Positions 38,378 to 47,814 of a stretch of DNA of 64,000 nucleotides are shown here, one piece after another (the first letter of the stretch is position 1; each line of letters begins with the position of its first letter). The notes under the pieces are model-generated. The model had not been told where the DNA came from and made no database searches. It was given only the letters and a program-made list of their open reading frames with translations. The translations under genes were made by a program, and so were the position numbers. Source of the stretch: Aquimarina sp. MMG016. Lineage in GTDB: Bacteria > Bacteroidota > Bacteroidia > Flavobacteriales > Flavobacteriaceae. Location of the stretch: assembly GCF_018100805.1 (NCBI RefSeq), contig NZ_JAGJEA010000006.1, forward strand, positions 62,001-126,000, written 5' to 3'.

Positions 38378-38607
38378 AAATTTTATATTTTGGGATGATT
38401 GCAGAAATAACTAATTGCAGTGAAGAAGTGATTTCTGTGTTTAAAGATTGTAATACTACTCAACTTGAAGCTTTATTGGAGGAAAAGTACCGACGATTAA
38501 AAGATATCTCATTTAAAATAGCTATTAATCAAATCATTGCCGATACAAACATCAAACTAAAACAAGATAACGAAATTGCATTATTACCTCCTTTTTCGGG
38601 TGGGTGA
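38368..38607 (+). CDS. moaD: Molybdopterin synthase small subunit MoaD
   Basis: A 79-residue ubiquitin-fold protein ending in the required Gly-Gly (ALLPPFSGG), which is converted to a thiocarboxylate that donates sulfur to precursor Z in complex with MoaE. The N-terminus MELKILYFGMIAEITN fits the family. It overlaps mobA and lies 16 bp before moaE. No moeB-type activating gene is in the window, so its adenylylating enzyme must be encoded elsewhere. Confidence 0.92.
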   Translation: MELKILYFGMIAEITNCSEEVISVFKDCNTTQLEALLEEKYRRLKDISFKIAINQIIADTNIKLKQDNEIALLPPFSGG

Positions 38608-38623
38608 ATAAAATAAAATTAAA

Positions 38624-39067
38624 ATGACAAAAAAGAAAAAAACAGTTTTTGTAGAAGGCCCTATTAGTCCTTCGTTTATAGCTAATTCTATAGAAAAACA
38701 TCAGACCAAAACAAGTATAGGAGCTCATGACATCTTTTTAGGACAAGTCAGAGCTGATCAGATTGATGGAAAAATTGTTAGCGCTATAGAATATTCTGCT
38801 TATGAGGAGATGGCAGAAAACACTTTTCATCAGATAAGAGAGGAGACATTTAGTAAGTTTGACCTTACCTGTATGCATATCTATCATAGCATAGGAACGG
38901 TTAAATCCGGAGAAATCTGTTTGTTTGTTTTTGTTTCTGCTCCACATCGTAGAGTAACTTTTGAAGCATTAGAATATCTTGTAGAAAGAATAAAAAAAGA
39001 TGCTCCGGTTTTTGGCAAAGAAATATTTGATAATCAAACTCATCAGTGGAAAGTAAACCAACCTTGA
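38624..39067 (+). CDS. moaE: Molybdopterin synthase catalytic subunit MoaE
   Basis: A 147-residue protein. Family blocks: DIFLGQVRADQIDGKIVSAIEYSAYEEMAE, HIYHSIGTVKSGEICLFVFVSAPHR and the active-site region KKDAPVFGKEIF with the conserved Lys. With MoaD it turns cyclic pyranopterin monophosphate into molybdopterin. The N-terminus (MTKKKKTVFVEGP) is Lys-rich. The operon is interrupted just after it by a four-helix-bundle gene. Confidence 0.93.
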   Translation: MTKKKKTVFVEGPISPSFIANSIEKHQTKTSIGAHDIFLGQVRADQIDGKIVSAIEYSAYEEMAENTFHQIREETFSKFDLTCMHIYHSIGTVKSGEICLFVFVSAPHRRVTFEALEYLVERIKKDAPVFGKEIFDNQTHQWKVNQP

Positions 39068-39115
39068 GTTGTTTAAAAGGTGATTTGTTTAAGTTGTTAA
39101 ATCGAAAAATAAAAA

Positions 39116-39478
39116 ATGCACCTATTCTCATTTGAAAAACTCAATAGTTGTAAAGAATCAATAATGTTGGTAAAGTTAATATATAAGGTTAGTGATGATT
39201 TTCCTTCAGAAGAGAAGTTTGGTTTGGTAAGTCAATTAAGAAGGGCTTCAATTTCTATTTCTTCTAATCTTGCCGAAGGAACTTCAAGGTCAACAAACAA
39301 AGATAAAGCCCATTTTACAACTATTGCCTATTCATCATTAATGGAAGTTTTAAATCAAGTCATAATTGCTAAAGAATTAGATTTTATTGATAAAGCTAAA
39401 TACTTAGAAATAAGAAAACAAATTGAAAAACTTTCAAACATGTTAAATGCATTAAGAAACTTTCAATTAAAAGACTAA
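39116..39478 (+). CDS. Four-helix-bundle protein (23S rRNA IVS-type)
   Basis: A 120-residue protein of the four-helix-bundle, S23/IVS-encoded family: FSFEKLNSCKESIMLVKLIYK, then FGLVSQLRRASISISSNLAEGTSR, the family hallmark, and a C-terminal helix IRKQIEKLSNMLNALRNF. Members are often encoded in insertions inside 23S rRNA genes and scattered singly in Bacteroidota genomes; the function is unknown. Here the gene lies in the middle of the molybdenum-cofactor operon, 48 bp after moaE and 39 bp before moaCB. That looks like an insertion into an existing operon. Confidence 0.85.
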   Translation: MHLFSFEKLNSCKESIMLVKLIYKVSDDFPSEEKFGLVSQLRRASISISSNLAEGTSRSTNKDKAHFTTIAYSSLMEVLNQVIIAKELDFIDKAKYLEIRKQIEKLSNMLNALRNFQLKD

Positions 39479-39517
39479 ATACACGATTAAACAAAAAAAC
39501 AATTATACTTACAATAA

Positions 39518-40432
39518 ATGGTTGATATTACACATAAAAACAACACGCTTCGTACTGCTACTGCTCAGGCCGTGGTAAAACTGGGAACTATAGAAACTAT
39601 AGAAGCTATTATTGCAAAAAAAATTCCAAAAGGTGATGTTTTTGAGATGGCTAAAACTGCCGGGCTATTTGCTGTTAAACGAACAAGTGATATGATTCCG
39701 GATTGTCATCCTCTTCCAATTGAATATACTGCTGTGGATTATAAGATCAATAATCTGGATATTACTATCGAAATGACAGTGAAAACAATTTATAAAACGG
39801 GTGTAGAAGTTGAAGCAATGCATGGAGTTTCTGTTGTAGCATTGACTATGTATGATATGCTAAAGCCAGTTGATAAAAATATAGAAATCAATAACATTAA
39901 ACTTCTCAATAAAAAAGGCGGAAAATCAAGCTACAGAGATAATGGAAAATTATATTCTGCAACTGTTATTGTATGCTCCGATTCTATTTCTGCCGGACAT
40001 AAAGAAGATAGAGCAGGTAAAGCAATCATTACTAAACTAGAAGAATGTAAGGTAAATGTAGATAACTATATAATTATCCCTGATGAAAAAGATCAAATTC
40101 AAGAACAGGTAAAACAAGCTCAGCAAGCAGGCAGTGATCTTATTATTTTTACAGGCGGAACTGGTTTATCACCCAGAGATGTTACCCCAGAGGCATTAAA
40201 GCCACTTTTAGACAGACAAATTCCTGGGATTGAAGAAGCTATTAGAAGTTATGGGCAAGATCGTATGCCATACGCTATGTTATCCAGAAGCATTGCAGGA
40301 GTAATTGGTGAATCTGTTGTATTAGCATTACCTGGATCAACAAATGGTGCTAAGGAATCTATGGAAGCTATTTTCCCTTCAGTATTGCACGTTTTTAGGA
40401 TTCTAAAAGGAGCAAAACACGATGGTAATTAA
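39518..40432 (+). CDS. moaCB: Bifunctional MoaC-MogA/MoaB molybdenum cofactor protein
   Basis: A 304-residue fusion. Residues 1-150 are MoaC, the cyclic pyranopterin monophosphate synthase (MVDITHKNNTLRTATAQA, MIPDCHPLPIEYT, VEVEAMHGVSVVALTMYDMLKPVDK). Residues about 155-300 are a MogA/MoaB-type molybdopterin adenylyltransferase (VIVCSDSISAGHKEDRAG, IFTGGTGLSPRDVTPEA, LPGSTNGAKESMEAI). The fusion joins the second and a late step of cofactor synthesis, and explains why no separate mogA is present. MoaA follows 15 bp on. Confidence 0.92.
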   Translation: MVDITHKNNTLRTATAQAVVKLGTIETIEAIIAKKIPKGDVFEMAKTAGLFAVKRTSDMIPDCHPLPIEYTAVDYKINNLDITIEMTVKTIYKTGVEVEAMHGVSVVALTMYDMLKPVDKNIEINNIKLLNKKGGKSSYRDNGKLYSATVIVCSDSISAGHKEDRAGKAIITKLEECKVNVDNYIIIPDEKDQIQEQVKQAQQAGSDLIIFTGGTGLSPRDVTPEALKPLLDRQIPGIEEAIRSYGQDRMPYAMLSRSIAGVIGESVVLALPGSTNGAKESMEAIFPSVLHVFRILKGAKHDGN

Positions 40433-40447
40433 AACCAAACTAGTATT

Positions 40448-41452
40448 TTGAAGAATAACCATAATATATTGACTGACACCTTTGGACGTAAACATACCTA
40501 TCTTCGGATTTCCTTAACCGAAAGGTGTAATCTTCGTTGTACATATTGTATGCCGGCAGACGGAATCTCTTTGAGTCCAAAAGAACACCTGATGACGGCA
40601 GATGAGATATTTGTAATTGCCAGTGAATTTGTTCGATTAGGAGTTACTAAAATCAGATTAACTGGTGGAGAACCTTTAGTCAGAAAAGATTTCCCGATAA
40701 TACTAGAAAAACTAGCTAGTCTTCCCGTAGAAATTTCTATAACCACCAACGGAGTTTTGGTTAAACGCTTTCTACCTTTACTAAAAAAACATGGTATAAA
40801 AGTTATCACAATAAGTCTAGATTCTTTAGAAAAAGAAAAATTCCATAAGATAACACGTCGTGATGAATATGAAAAAGTATGGAAAACTATTCAATTATTG
40901 ATTTCGGAAGGAATTAAAGTAAAACTGAACATAGTTTTGATCAAGGGTTTTAATGATAATGAAATTATTGATTTCATTAATTTGACCAAAAGTCAAAACC
41001 TGATTATTAGATTTATTGAATTCATGCCTTTTGATGGTAATCAATGGAATAAAGACAAACTTGTATGTCATCAGGAAATTATTGACCAGGTACACTATAC
41101 TTTCCCTTTGCAACTTAAGCGATTAAAGGATGCTCCTAATGATACGGCCAGAAACTATGCTATTAAAGGTTATAAAGGTAGTTTTGCTATCATAAGCTCA
41201 GTAACCAATCCGTTTTGCGACACTTGTAATCGTATTCGTCTTACAGCAGATGGTAAACTAAAAAATTGTTTATTTTCTCAGGATGAAGTTTCCTTATTAC
41301 AACCTCTTAGAACAAATCAATCCATACTTCCTATGGTAGAAAAAGCAATGAAAAACAAATTTGCAACTAGAGGTGGAATGGACACTTCAGAAAAATTAGA
41401 AAACCCCGAATTACATTCACAAAATCGAAGCATGATTACTATTGGTGGTTAG
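40448..41452 (+). CDS. moaA: GTP 3',8-cyclase MoaA (radical SAM)
   Basis: A 334-residue radical-SAM enzyme starting at TTG; no ATG precedes the first conserved block. The N-terminal cluster motif is CNLRCTYC within RISLTERCNLRCTYCMP, followed by TGGEPLVRKDF. The C-terminal [4Fe-4S] motif is NPFCDTCNRIRLTADGKLKNCLF, and the protein ends in the Gly-Gly tail (ITIGG) needed for activation. With MoaC it converts GTP to cyclic pyranopterin monophosphate. It is the last gene of the block. Oxygen-labile clusters mean it works best under low oxygen. Confidence 0.95.
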   Translation: MKNNHNILTDTFGRKHTYLRISLTERCNLRCTYCMPADGISLSPKEHLMTADEIFVIASEFVRLGVTKIRLTGGEPLVRKDFPIILEKLASLPVEISITTNGVLVKRFLPLLKKHGIKVITISLDSLEKEKFHKITRRDEYEKVWKTIQLLISEGIKVKLNIVLIKGFNDNEIIDFINLTKSQNLIIRFIEFMPFDGNQWNKDKLVCHQEIIDQVHYTFPLQLKRLKDAPNDTARNYAIKGYKGSFAIISSVTNPFCDTCNRIRLTADGKLKNCLFSQDEVSLLQPLRTNQSILPMVEKAMKNKFATRGGMDTSEKLENPELHSQNRSMITIGG

Positions 41453-41572
41453 TTTCAACAGCTTTATACATTTTTTCATTTCCAAAAAAACCTTATATTT
41501 AATAAAAATATTCCCAATATACCCCTAGAAATCTGTGCACAGATTACAATTTATCAATGAAAAACCTTAACT

Positions 41573-42973
41573 ATGAGTAAAATATCATGGTTTAGAACTG
41601 AAGCTGCAAAATACGCTACGTACGGAGTTTTGTTCGGATGTATCTTTCCTATTTTGGCAACTAGTATGGATATAAATAAACTAGGGCTGGAATATTCATG
41701 GGAGTCCATTCGATTTGTACAAAAAAATTATCCAATCCACTATATTATAGATACAGCTCCGTTTTTTTTGGGGTTATTTGCATTCTTCGGTGGCCGTAAC
41801 CTAGATAAACTTAGGGAAAAGAACAAACAAATTCTTAAAGCCTCTAAGTTTAAGCATGATTTTTTGGCAAATATGAGTCATGAAATCAGAACCCCTATGG
41901 TTGGAGTTATAGGAATGATAGATTTACTTTTTAAGAATACAAAACTCGACGACTTACAAAAAGAGTATGTCTCTACCATTCACCAATCTTCATATAATTT
42001 ACTAGACATTCTAAATCAAATTTTGGATTTATCTAAAATAGAGGCAGGAAAATTTGAATTATCTCCTACAGATATTAATATAAAAGAGCTTATAAATCAA
42101 AATACCGATTTATTCTTAGCCATTGCAAAATCTAAGGGTATCCAAATTCAATCAGAATATGATGAAGCTTTAGCAGAAAACATAATTGCCGATGGTCATC
42201 GTCTTACTCAGATTATTTCTAATCTTATTGCTAATGCCATCAAGTTTACTAATCAAGGAATAATTACTTTAAAAACTTCGTTGGTTTCACAAAAAAAAGA
42301 TTTGTTATCCATAAAAATTGAGGTAATCGATTCGGGAATAGGTATTAGCAAAAAAGATCAGGAAGAATTATTCAACCGGTTTAGTCAATTTCATGATGAA
42401 AGTATTATGGCTGGAGAAGGGAGCGGATTAGGACTTACCATTTGCAAAAAACTCGTAAATCTTATGGATGGAAAATTTGGAGTAAAAAGCGAGGTAGGAA
42501 AAGGTAGTAATTTTTGGTTTACATTTGAAGCAAAAACCTCTAATGTTACTACTGTTCAAAAAGTTAAAACCACTAATACTAAAGATCACAAATATAACCT
42601 ACACGTATTATTAGTAGAAGATTCCGAAACCAATATTTTAGTATCAAAGCAAATTCTAAAATATCTAGGATGTACTGCAGATGTGGCAAAAAATGGTAGA
42701 AAAGCTTTGGATATGTTTGAAGAAGATCGATACGATTTAATTTTGATGGATATCAATTTACCAGAGCTGGATGGAGTACAAACTTGTGACCTGATTCGTA
42801 AAAACAATAAAAAAGTCCCTCCGGTCATCGCACTAACTTCTAATGCACTACCGGGAGATGCAGAACGATTCATCGCCAAAGGACTTGACGATTATATAAC
42901 CAAACCATTTACCACAGAAATTCTAAATATTAAGCTAAAAAACTGGTTTGGAGATCATCTTGGGTATCATTAA
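41573..42973 (+). CDS. Membrane hybrid histidine kinase with receiver domain
   Basis: A 466-residue hybrid kinase. Two N-terminal helices (about residues 14-32 and 56-75) with a short loop serve as a minimal sensor. HisKA follows at about 95-160 with FLANMSHEIRTPM (phospho-His), then HATPase_c (about 200-325; NLIANAIKFT, DSGIGIS, GEGSGLGL). The C-terminal receiver (about 343-460) has the acidic pair VEDS, the acceptor Asp in LILMDINLP and the Lys in YITKPF. The signal is unknown, since there is almost no extracytoplasmic domain. No separate output regulator is adjacent. Confidence 0.93.
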   Translation: MSKISWFRTEAAKYATYGVLFGCIFPILATSMDINKLGLEYSWESIRFVQKNYPIHYIIDTAPFFLGLFAFFGGRNLDKLREKNKQILKASKFKHDFLANMSHEIRTPMVGVIGMIDLLFKNTKLDDLQKEYVSTIHQSSYNLLDILNQILDLSKIEAGKFELSPTDINIKELINQNTDLFLAIAKSKGIQIQSEYDEALAENIIADGHRLTQIISNLIANAIKFTNQGIITLKTSLVSQKKDLLSIKIEVIDSGIGISKKDQEELFNRFSQFHDESIMAGEGSGLGLTICKKLVNLMDGKFGVKSEVGKGSNFWFTFEAKTSNVTTVQKVKTTNTKDHKYNLHVLLVEDSETNILVSKQILKYLGCTADVAKNGRKALDMFEEDRYDLILMDINLPELDGVQTCDLIRKNNKKVPPVIALTSNALPGDAERFIAKGLDDYITKPFTTEILNIKLKNWFGDHLGYH

Positions 42974-43111
42974 CTTCTTGTTTATTGATAAATATACCCG
43001 GAAACACTAATGTTTTAACGAATTCATAATTATTTACTTCAGTAAAATTTACTATCTTGTATAATGTGATTTCTCTGTTATTTTTGAGAATAAAACTAAA
43101 AAATTTGAGCC

Positions 43112-44392
43112 ATGGACAAAAAAAGTATATTCTTTTACAAAAACCACCTGACCTCATTACTGCTGTTTTTTTTGATTATTGGATATTCAATCAATTCGCA
43201 GGCGCAAGACGACACTAGTTATAACGAATACAAAGGGAAAATTGTTAATAGTGAAAACAATAAACCTCTTGTATCTTCTTCAATTTCTGTAAACGGAACA
43301 AATATTTCCACAGTTACTAATGATGAAGGAGAGTTTTTACTTAAAGTTCCTAAGACTATGTCTGATGGTAGAATAACCGTTACCTATTTAGGTTATAAGG
43401 ACAAAACTCTTAATCTTTCGGAATTTGATAATGATGAATTAAAAATAGGACTTACTCTATCTGTTACCGAATTATCAGAAGTGAATATAGATCCCAGGGA
43501 TCCGGAAGCTCTAATTAGAGCAGTTATGAAGAAAAAAGGTGATAATTATCTAAATGATCACACTATAATGACTGCATTTTACAGAGAAACTATTAAAAAA
43601 CGAAGATCTTATGTTTCTCTTTCTGAAGCTGTAGTGGATGTATATAAAAACCCATACCTATCGAACAAGGCAGATATTATAAAACTTTATAAAGCAAGAA
43701 AAAGTGCCGATTATAAAAAACTGGACACTGTAGCCGTTAAACTCCAAGGTGGTCCGACCAGTACTTTGTATATCGACTTAATGAAAAACCCGGATAATAT
43801 TTTAACACAAGAAATGTTAGAATTCTATAACTTTAGTTTTGATAAATCTACCAAAATTGGTGACAGATATATATATGTATTAAATTTTAAGCAAAAGCCT
43901 TCAGTTTTAGATCCTTTATATCATGGTAAGCTTTATATTGATGCTAAAACACTAGCTCTAAATAAAGCTGTTTTTAGCCTTAATGTCGAGGATAAAAACA
44001 AAGTGAGCAAAATGTTTGTAAGAAAAAAACCTGGCAATGCAAAAGTACATATCAATGAAGCTAGTTATGATATTGACTACAGACAAAAGGATGGAAGATG
44101 GTATTACAGTTATGGAAGAATTGATCTTGAGGTAAAAGTCAATTGGAAGAGAAAGCTATTTAACTCTAAATACAAACTTAATGTAGAAATGGCTGTTACC
44201 GATTGGAGAAAAAATATTGATAACGAGTCTATAAAATTTAGAGACCGATTAAAATCCTCAGTTGTAATTAGTGATGAAGCATCTGGGTTTTCAGACCCTA
44301 AATTCTGGGGTGAATACAACGTAATTGAACCCGAAAAATCGATAGAATCTGCAATTAAAAAAATACAAAAACAACTACGAAAGTTAAATTAA
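43112..44392 (+). CDS. Exported carboxypeptidase-regulatory-like domain protein
   Basis: A 426-residue protein with a signal peptide (LLLFFLIIGYSINSQAQ) and a CarboxypepD_reg-like beta domain at about residues 35-115 (YKGKIVNSENNKPLVSSSISVNGTNISTVTNDEGEFLLKVP). The remaining 300 residues are beta-rich with a repeated Tyr/Lys pattern, typical of a Bacteroidota envelope family of unknown function, which often precedes an outer-membrane barrel (DUF5686) or stands alone as here. It ends with a strong terminator, so it is transcribed separately from the S41 peptidase. Confidence 0.75.
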   Translation: MDKKSIFFYKNHLTSLLLFFLIIGYSINSQAQDDTSYNEYKGKIVNSENNKPLVSSSISVNGTNISTVTNDEGEFLLKVPKTMSDGRITVTYLGYKDKTLNLSEFDNDELKIGLTLSVTELSEVNIDPRDPEALIRAVMKKKGDNYLNDHTIMTAFYRETIKKRRSYVSLSEAVVDVYKNPYLSNKADIIKLYKARKSADYKKLDTVAVKLQGGPTSTLYIDLMKNPDNILTQEMLEFYNFSFDKSTKIGDRYIYVLNFKQKPSVLDPLYHGKLYIDAKTLALNKAVFSLNVEDKNKVSKMFVRKKPGNAKVHINEASYDIDYRQKDGRWYYSYGRIDLEVKVNWKRKLFNSKYKLNVEMAVTDWRKNIDNESIKFRDRLKSSVVISDEASGFSDPKFWGEYNVIEPEKSIESAIKKIQKQLRKLN

Positions 44393-44411
44393 AGATGTAA
44401 AGTCATTTTAT

Positions 44412-44440
44412 AAAAGAGTACATAAGCAATGTACTCTTTT
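44412..44440 (+). terminator. Rho-independent terminator
   Basis: AAAAGAGTACAT pairs with ATGTACTCTTTT over a 5-nt loop, with a following run of T. It lies 20 bp past the stop of the carboxypeptidase-regulatory-like gene. Confidence 0.88.
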
Positions 44441-44592
44441 TTTATTCATAAAATTTTGGGTTTCATTATTATTCAAAACTCAATTTGATTATTTTTACCT
44501 GATTAGAAAACAAAAAGATTGTAACATTAAGCAATCAATATATGTCTTACTAGTATCAAACCTCATTTTTGAAAAAAATATATGATTATAGA

Positions 44593-46050
44593 ATGAATTA
44601 TAAATTATTCATTGTTGTTTTTTGCATTTTTACATATAGCCTTTCTGCACAAAAAGACATAGATTCAGTTGGCTTAATAGAGGATTTAAAGATTTTTAAA
44701 AATATTCTTCAACAAGGACACCCTAGTCTTTATGAATATATCTCAAAGGATTCTTTGGATTATCTTTTTGATAATATAGAAGCATCTTCTAGAGATGGAC
44801 TTACTGATATAGAGTTATACAAAAACATGCTAAAAATTACCGATGCAATTAAAGATGGGCATCTCTTATTATTTGCTCCAAATACAATTAAAACTGACCA
44901 ATATTATTTTCCTTTAATTCTAAAAATAATTAATACCGAATTTTATACTGATACCGATGATTTTGGGATTCCAATCGGGTCAAAAATTAATAGCATCAAT
45001 GGAGAAAGAATGCCTAGAGTCTTAGAAAAATTAAAAAAGTACTCTCCTACGGATGGTTATAATCTAACCCGTAAATATAGGGACATTGAACTGAAATTCG
45101 GTTTGTTCTTTGCTTATGAATACGGAATAGTTAAGCAATATACTATAGAATACATAGAACCCGATGGATTAGAAAAGACCATTTCTTTACCTGCGGAATC
45201 TTTTGTAAAGGTAAAACTGAGAAATACCAAAAGAAGCTCTTACTTTTCAAAATATCATTACCAAAAAAATAATCCCAACTTCTTTGACAAATACATCAGT
45301 AACAGAGAACCTTTTGTTTATTATAAAGAAGAATTAAATGCCGCCGTCTTAGTGATTAATTCTTTTGCAGGAGATATTAGGATTTTTAAGTCTAACCTGA
45401 CAAAAATTTTTAAAGAAATTAATAAGAAAAAGATAGCACACCTTATAATCGATGTACGCAATAATGATGGTGGTTTTAGATCAAATGCTGTAAATCTATA
45501 CTCTTTTATAACCAAAAAAGCTTTTAAACAAACGGTCAATGAATTTGTTATTTCACTTTCAGTTCTGGAACGAAAATATAAAACTCAAACGTTTTTAAGC
45601 GAAAAAGAGTTCCTAAAAGATAAATTCAAAAACCATGCTGTATTTGATGGCTGGAGACTACCTTTTGATGATCAGGAACCCTTAATGGTTCCGGATCAAA
45701 ACAGATATAATGGCAGTGTATATATTTTGGCAGGAGGTACTACTTTTTCTGCCGGTGCCACGTTTGTATTAAATGCAAAAAATGATCCTGATATAACTAT
45801 TATAGGTGAAGATACTGGTGGTGGCTACTATTTTCATACTGGAGAATTCCCGGTATACTATGAATTTCCAAATTCTAAGACTCAAATGGTAATGTCCATG
45901 GTAAAAGTCACACATTATGTAAAAGAAAAATCAATCCCAAAAGGGTCAGGTATACCTCCGGATAAACATATTGTACTATCCCAAAAGGACTTAATTGAAG
46001 GCAAAGATCCGCAACTGGATTATGTTTTAAGATTAATAAGCAGGAAATAA
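44593..46050 (+). CDS. Exported S41-family (C-terminal processing) peptidase
   Basis: A protein of about 485 residues from the ATG at 44593, which gives a normal signal peptide (FIVVFCIFTYSLSAQ). A TTG at 44569 would add eight residues before it. The S41 catalytic region has LIIDVRNNDGGFRSNAV, the nucleophile in GGTTFSAGATFVLNAKNDP (Ser near residue 385) and GEDTGGGYYFHTGE. The N-terminal helical part (DLKIFKNILQQGHPSLYEY) fits a family of secreted S41 enzymes in Bacteroidota. It likely works in the periplasm; the substrate is unknown. Confidence 0.88.
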   Translation: MNYKLFIVVFCIFTYSLSAQKDIDSVGLIEDLKIFKNILQQGHPSLYEYISKDSLDYLFDNIEASSRDGLTDIELYKNMLKITDAIKDGHLLLFAPNTIKTDQYYFPLILKIINTEFYTDTDDFGIPIGSKINSINGERMPRVLEKLKKYSPTDGYNLTRKYRDIELKFGLFFAYEYGIVKQYTIEYIEPDGLEKTISLPAESFVKVKLRNTKRSSYFSKYHYQKNNPNFFDKYISNREPFVYYKEELNAAVLVINSFAGDIRIFKSNLTKIFKEINKKKIAHLIIDVRNNDGGFRSNAVNLYSFITKKAFKQTVNEFVISLSVLERKYKTQTFLSEKEFLKDKFKNHAVFDGWRLPFDDQEPLMVPDQNRYNGSVYILAGGTTFSAGATFVLNAKNDPDITIIGEDTGGGYYFHTGEFPVYYEFPNSKTQMVMSMVKVTHYVKEKSIPKGSGIPPDKHIVLSQKDLIEGKDPQLDYVLRLISRK

Positions 46051-46117
46051 ATTTATTCGCTTAGAATTGGAACAAAACAAATACGATAGAATCAATTAAT
46101 TGATTTCCTCATTTTAT

Positions 46118-46558
46118 TTATGACACTTTATTTAAGGTTAACGACTTTTTCTTAAAACTAAACCGAACTTGTTTATAATCTCTATTCTTAATTCGATCAA
46201 TCTCTTCTTTAGTTATGTCAAAAGTTATTCTTGTCATAAATCTATTCGAAACATTTGAGTAATCGGATTCAATTTCTTTAGTATCAGAATTGAGAATAAA
46301 ATCATCTTCAACTCCATAAAAAGTCAAGGTGGTCCCTTTAAAAGTTTTAATATTAATTCTGCTTAGAATAACAGTTTCTAAAAATAGATACCCATTTAAT
46401 TCTTCCACAACTACATAAAGTTGACCTTCCTTGGATTCAGCTATTTTATCTCCATCTATATCACTAATTTTATTTTCGGTGAATGTATCTACATGCAGCC
46501 GTTCCATTGCCTTAATATTACCTAAAGCAGCTAGGACTTTATCAACTTTTTTAAACAT
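46118..46558 (-). CDS. Hypothetical cytoplasmic protein
   Basis: A 146-residue acidic/basic mixed protein with no signal or membrane segment. It opens with a helix (FKKVDKVLAALGNIKAMERLHVD) and continues with beta strands (YVVVEELNGYLFLETVILSRI, KTFKGTTLTFYGVEDDFILNSD). I do not recognise the family. It follows a 64-residue gene by 27 bp and is probably co-transcribed with it. Confidence 0.6.
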   Translation of the reverse strand: MFKKVDKVLAALGNIKAMERLHVDTFTENKISDIDGDKIAESKEGQLYVVVEELNGYLFLETVILSRINIKTFKGTTLTFYGVEDDFILNSDTKEIESDYSNVSNRFMTRITFDITKEEIDRIKNRDYKQVRFSFKKKSLTLNKVS

Positions 46559-46585
46559 ATAATTTATTTAGAAGTATATGAGAAA

Positions 46586-46780
46586 CTAACCTATATAAGT
46601 GTTTACACTGGTAATGAGTTGGCAAGAATTGTGCAACATTTGCTTAAACCTCAAAGCTAAAGTTTCATCATTAAACTTCATTGCTTCGCTAATACTATTA
46701 GATAATACTAGCTCACCAATAAGATATTCCACAAAGTAGTTCTGATCGTCCGTTAAAAGCACATATTCAGTTTCAGTCAT
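46586..46780 (-). CDS. Small hypothetical protein
   Basis: A 64-residue, mostly helical protein (MTETEYVLLTDDQNYFVEYLIGELVLSNS) with no recognisable domain. It heads the two-gene minus-strand unit. Its composition and clear ATG support a real gene, but the evidence is limited to the open frame and position. Confidence 0.5.
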   Translation of the reverse strand: MTETEYVLLTDDQNYFVEYLIGELVLSNSISEAMKFNDETLALRFKQMLHNSCQLITSVNTYIG

Positions 46781-46960
46781 ATAATAGAGATATTTAAGCT
46801 TTTACAAATCAAAAGCTCTAATAAATTTCAAAGTAAAAATAGATGATTAAACCTATTCAATAATATGAAAAACCTAATACTTTTTCACAGAAGTATTAAC
46901 AATTTCATGAAACATTTTAAGGTATATTTTTTGATGATAAATACGCTCAACTAGAAAATT

Positions 46961-47476
46961 ATGAAACAACAAGCTCTACACATTCTATTGGTTTTTATAC
47001 TAATAAGCAATATTTCTTGCACAAAAGCCGATAAAGATCAATATCGCATACCAGAAAACTCAAAAGAACTTATATCAGGTATAACAGGAAAAACCTGGAA
47101 AATTGCCAAAAGATATAATAATGGCACGAGAATGAATATGGGAGATTGTTTCTTATCCTACAGAATCACTTATAATCCTGATACCAAATTCAGAGATAAT
47201 AATGGAGAATATGAAAACTGTGGAGTTTCAATGATTGGGAGTTGGGAAATTATAAAGGACAAAGAAATGAACTCTTACATTAAAATTATAAGTGATCAAA
47301 TTCCAGAACTTATGAATATGGATCGAAACTATAAATACCTTAAAATACTTCAATTAAATAAAGATACTCTAAAACTACAGTTTAGACATAAACAGTTTAA
47401 TAATACAAAAACTACTATCGTGGACACCTATGTATCCGAGGATATAGAAGTTAAAGACAGAGATTTTCATTGGTAA
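46961..47476 (+). CDS. Small lipoprotein of unknown function, lipocalin-like pattern
   Basis: A 171-residue lipoprotein: LLVFILISNISC gives a lipobox with Cys near residue 21. The mature part (GKTWKIAKRYNNGTRMNMGDCFLSYRITYNPD, GSWEIIKDKEMNSYIKI, ILQLNKDTLKLQFRH) has the short beta-strand pattern of Bacteroidota lipocalin-like proteins. Two Cys (DCF and NCG) may form a disulfide. Function is unknown. It is monocistronic. Confidence 0.7.
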   Translation: MKQQALHILLVFILISNISCTKADKDQYRIPENSKELISGITGKTWKIAKRYNNGTRMNMGDCFLSYRITYNPDTKFRDNNGEYENCGVSMIGSWEIIKDKEMNSYIKIISDQIPELMNMDRNYKYLKILQLNKDTLKLQFRHKQFNNTKTTIVDTYVSEDIEVKDRDFHW

Positions 47477-47814
47477 AGACATAAAAAAACCGGTTACAAC
47501 AAGTTGTAACCGGCAACACAAGAAACACTTAAAGCTACTTTAGTTCTTTAAGGTTTCAACACTAAATTGTATATAAATTCTAACAATTAGAACTAATAAC
47601 TAATTATTAAAAACCTCTTTTAAGAAATTAATAAACGTATGGGGAATGATTCTATTATTTTAAAACCAAAAAAAATAATTACTAGTAGATTCTAGTAGGT
47701 TTTATAGATTGTAGATAAGCCCCAAAAAGTTTACTAAATAAATATACCAATATTCTTTATACCTTCCGGTATAAAGAATATTTTTTTTAGCAAAAATTTA
47801 AGAACTAATGTTTG
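47477..47814. other. Intergenic region with a minus-oriented terminator
   Basis: No gene seen in about 340 bp. It carries the hairpin at 47490-47513. The remainder is AT-rich. The hairpin's T-run is on the minus strand, so the transcript of the 109-residue gene (or an RNA starting inside this region) would run about 300 nt before ending. Confidence 0.5.
47490..47513 (-). terminator. Strong hairpin with T-run on the minus strand
   Basis: CCGGTTACAAC and GTTGTAACCGG are perfect 11-bp arms with only AA between them. On the minus strand seven T follow. On the plus strand no T-run follows, so it does not look like a normal terminator of the lipoprotein gene. Confidence 0.6.
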
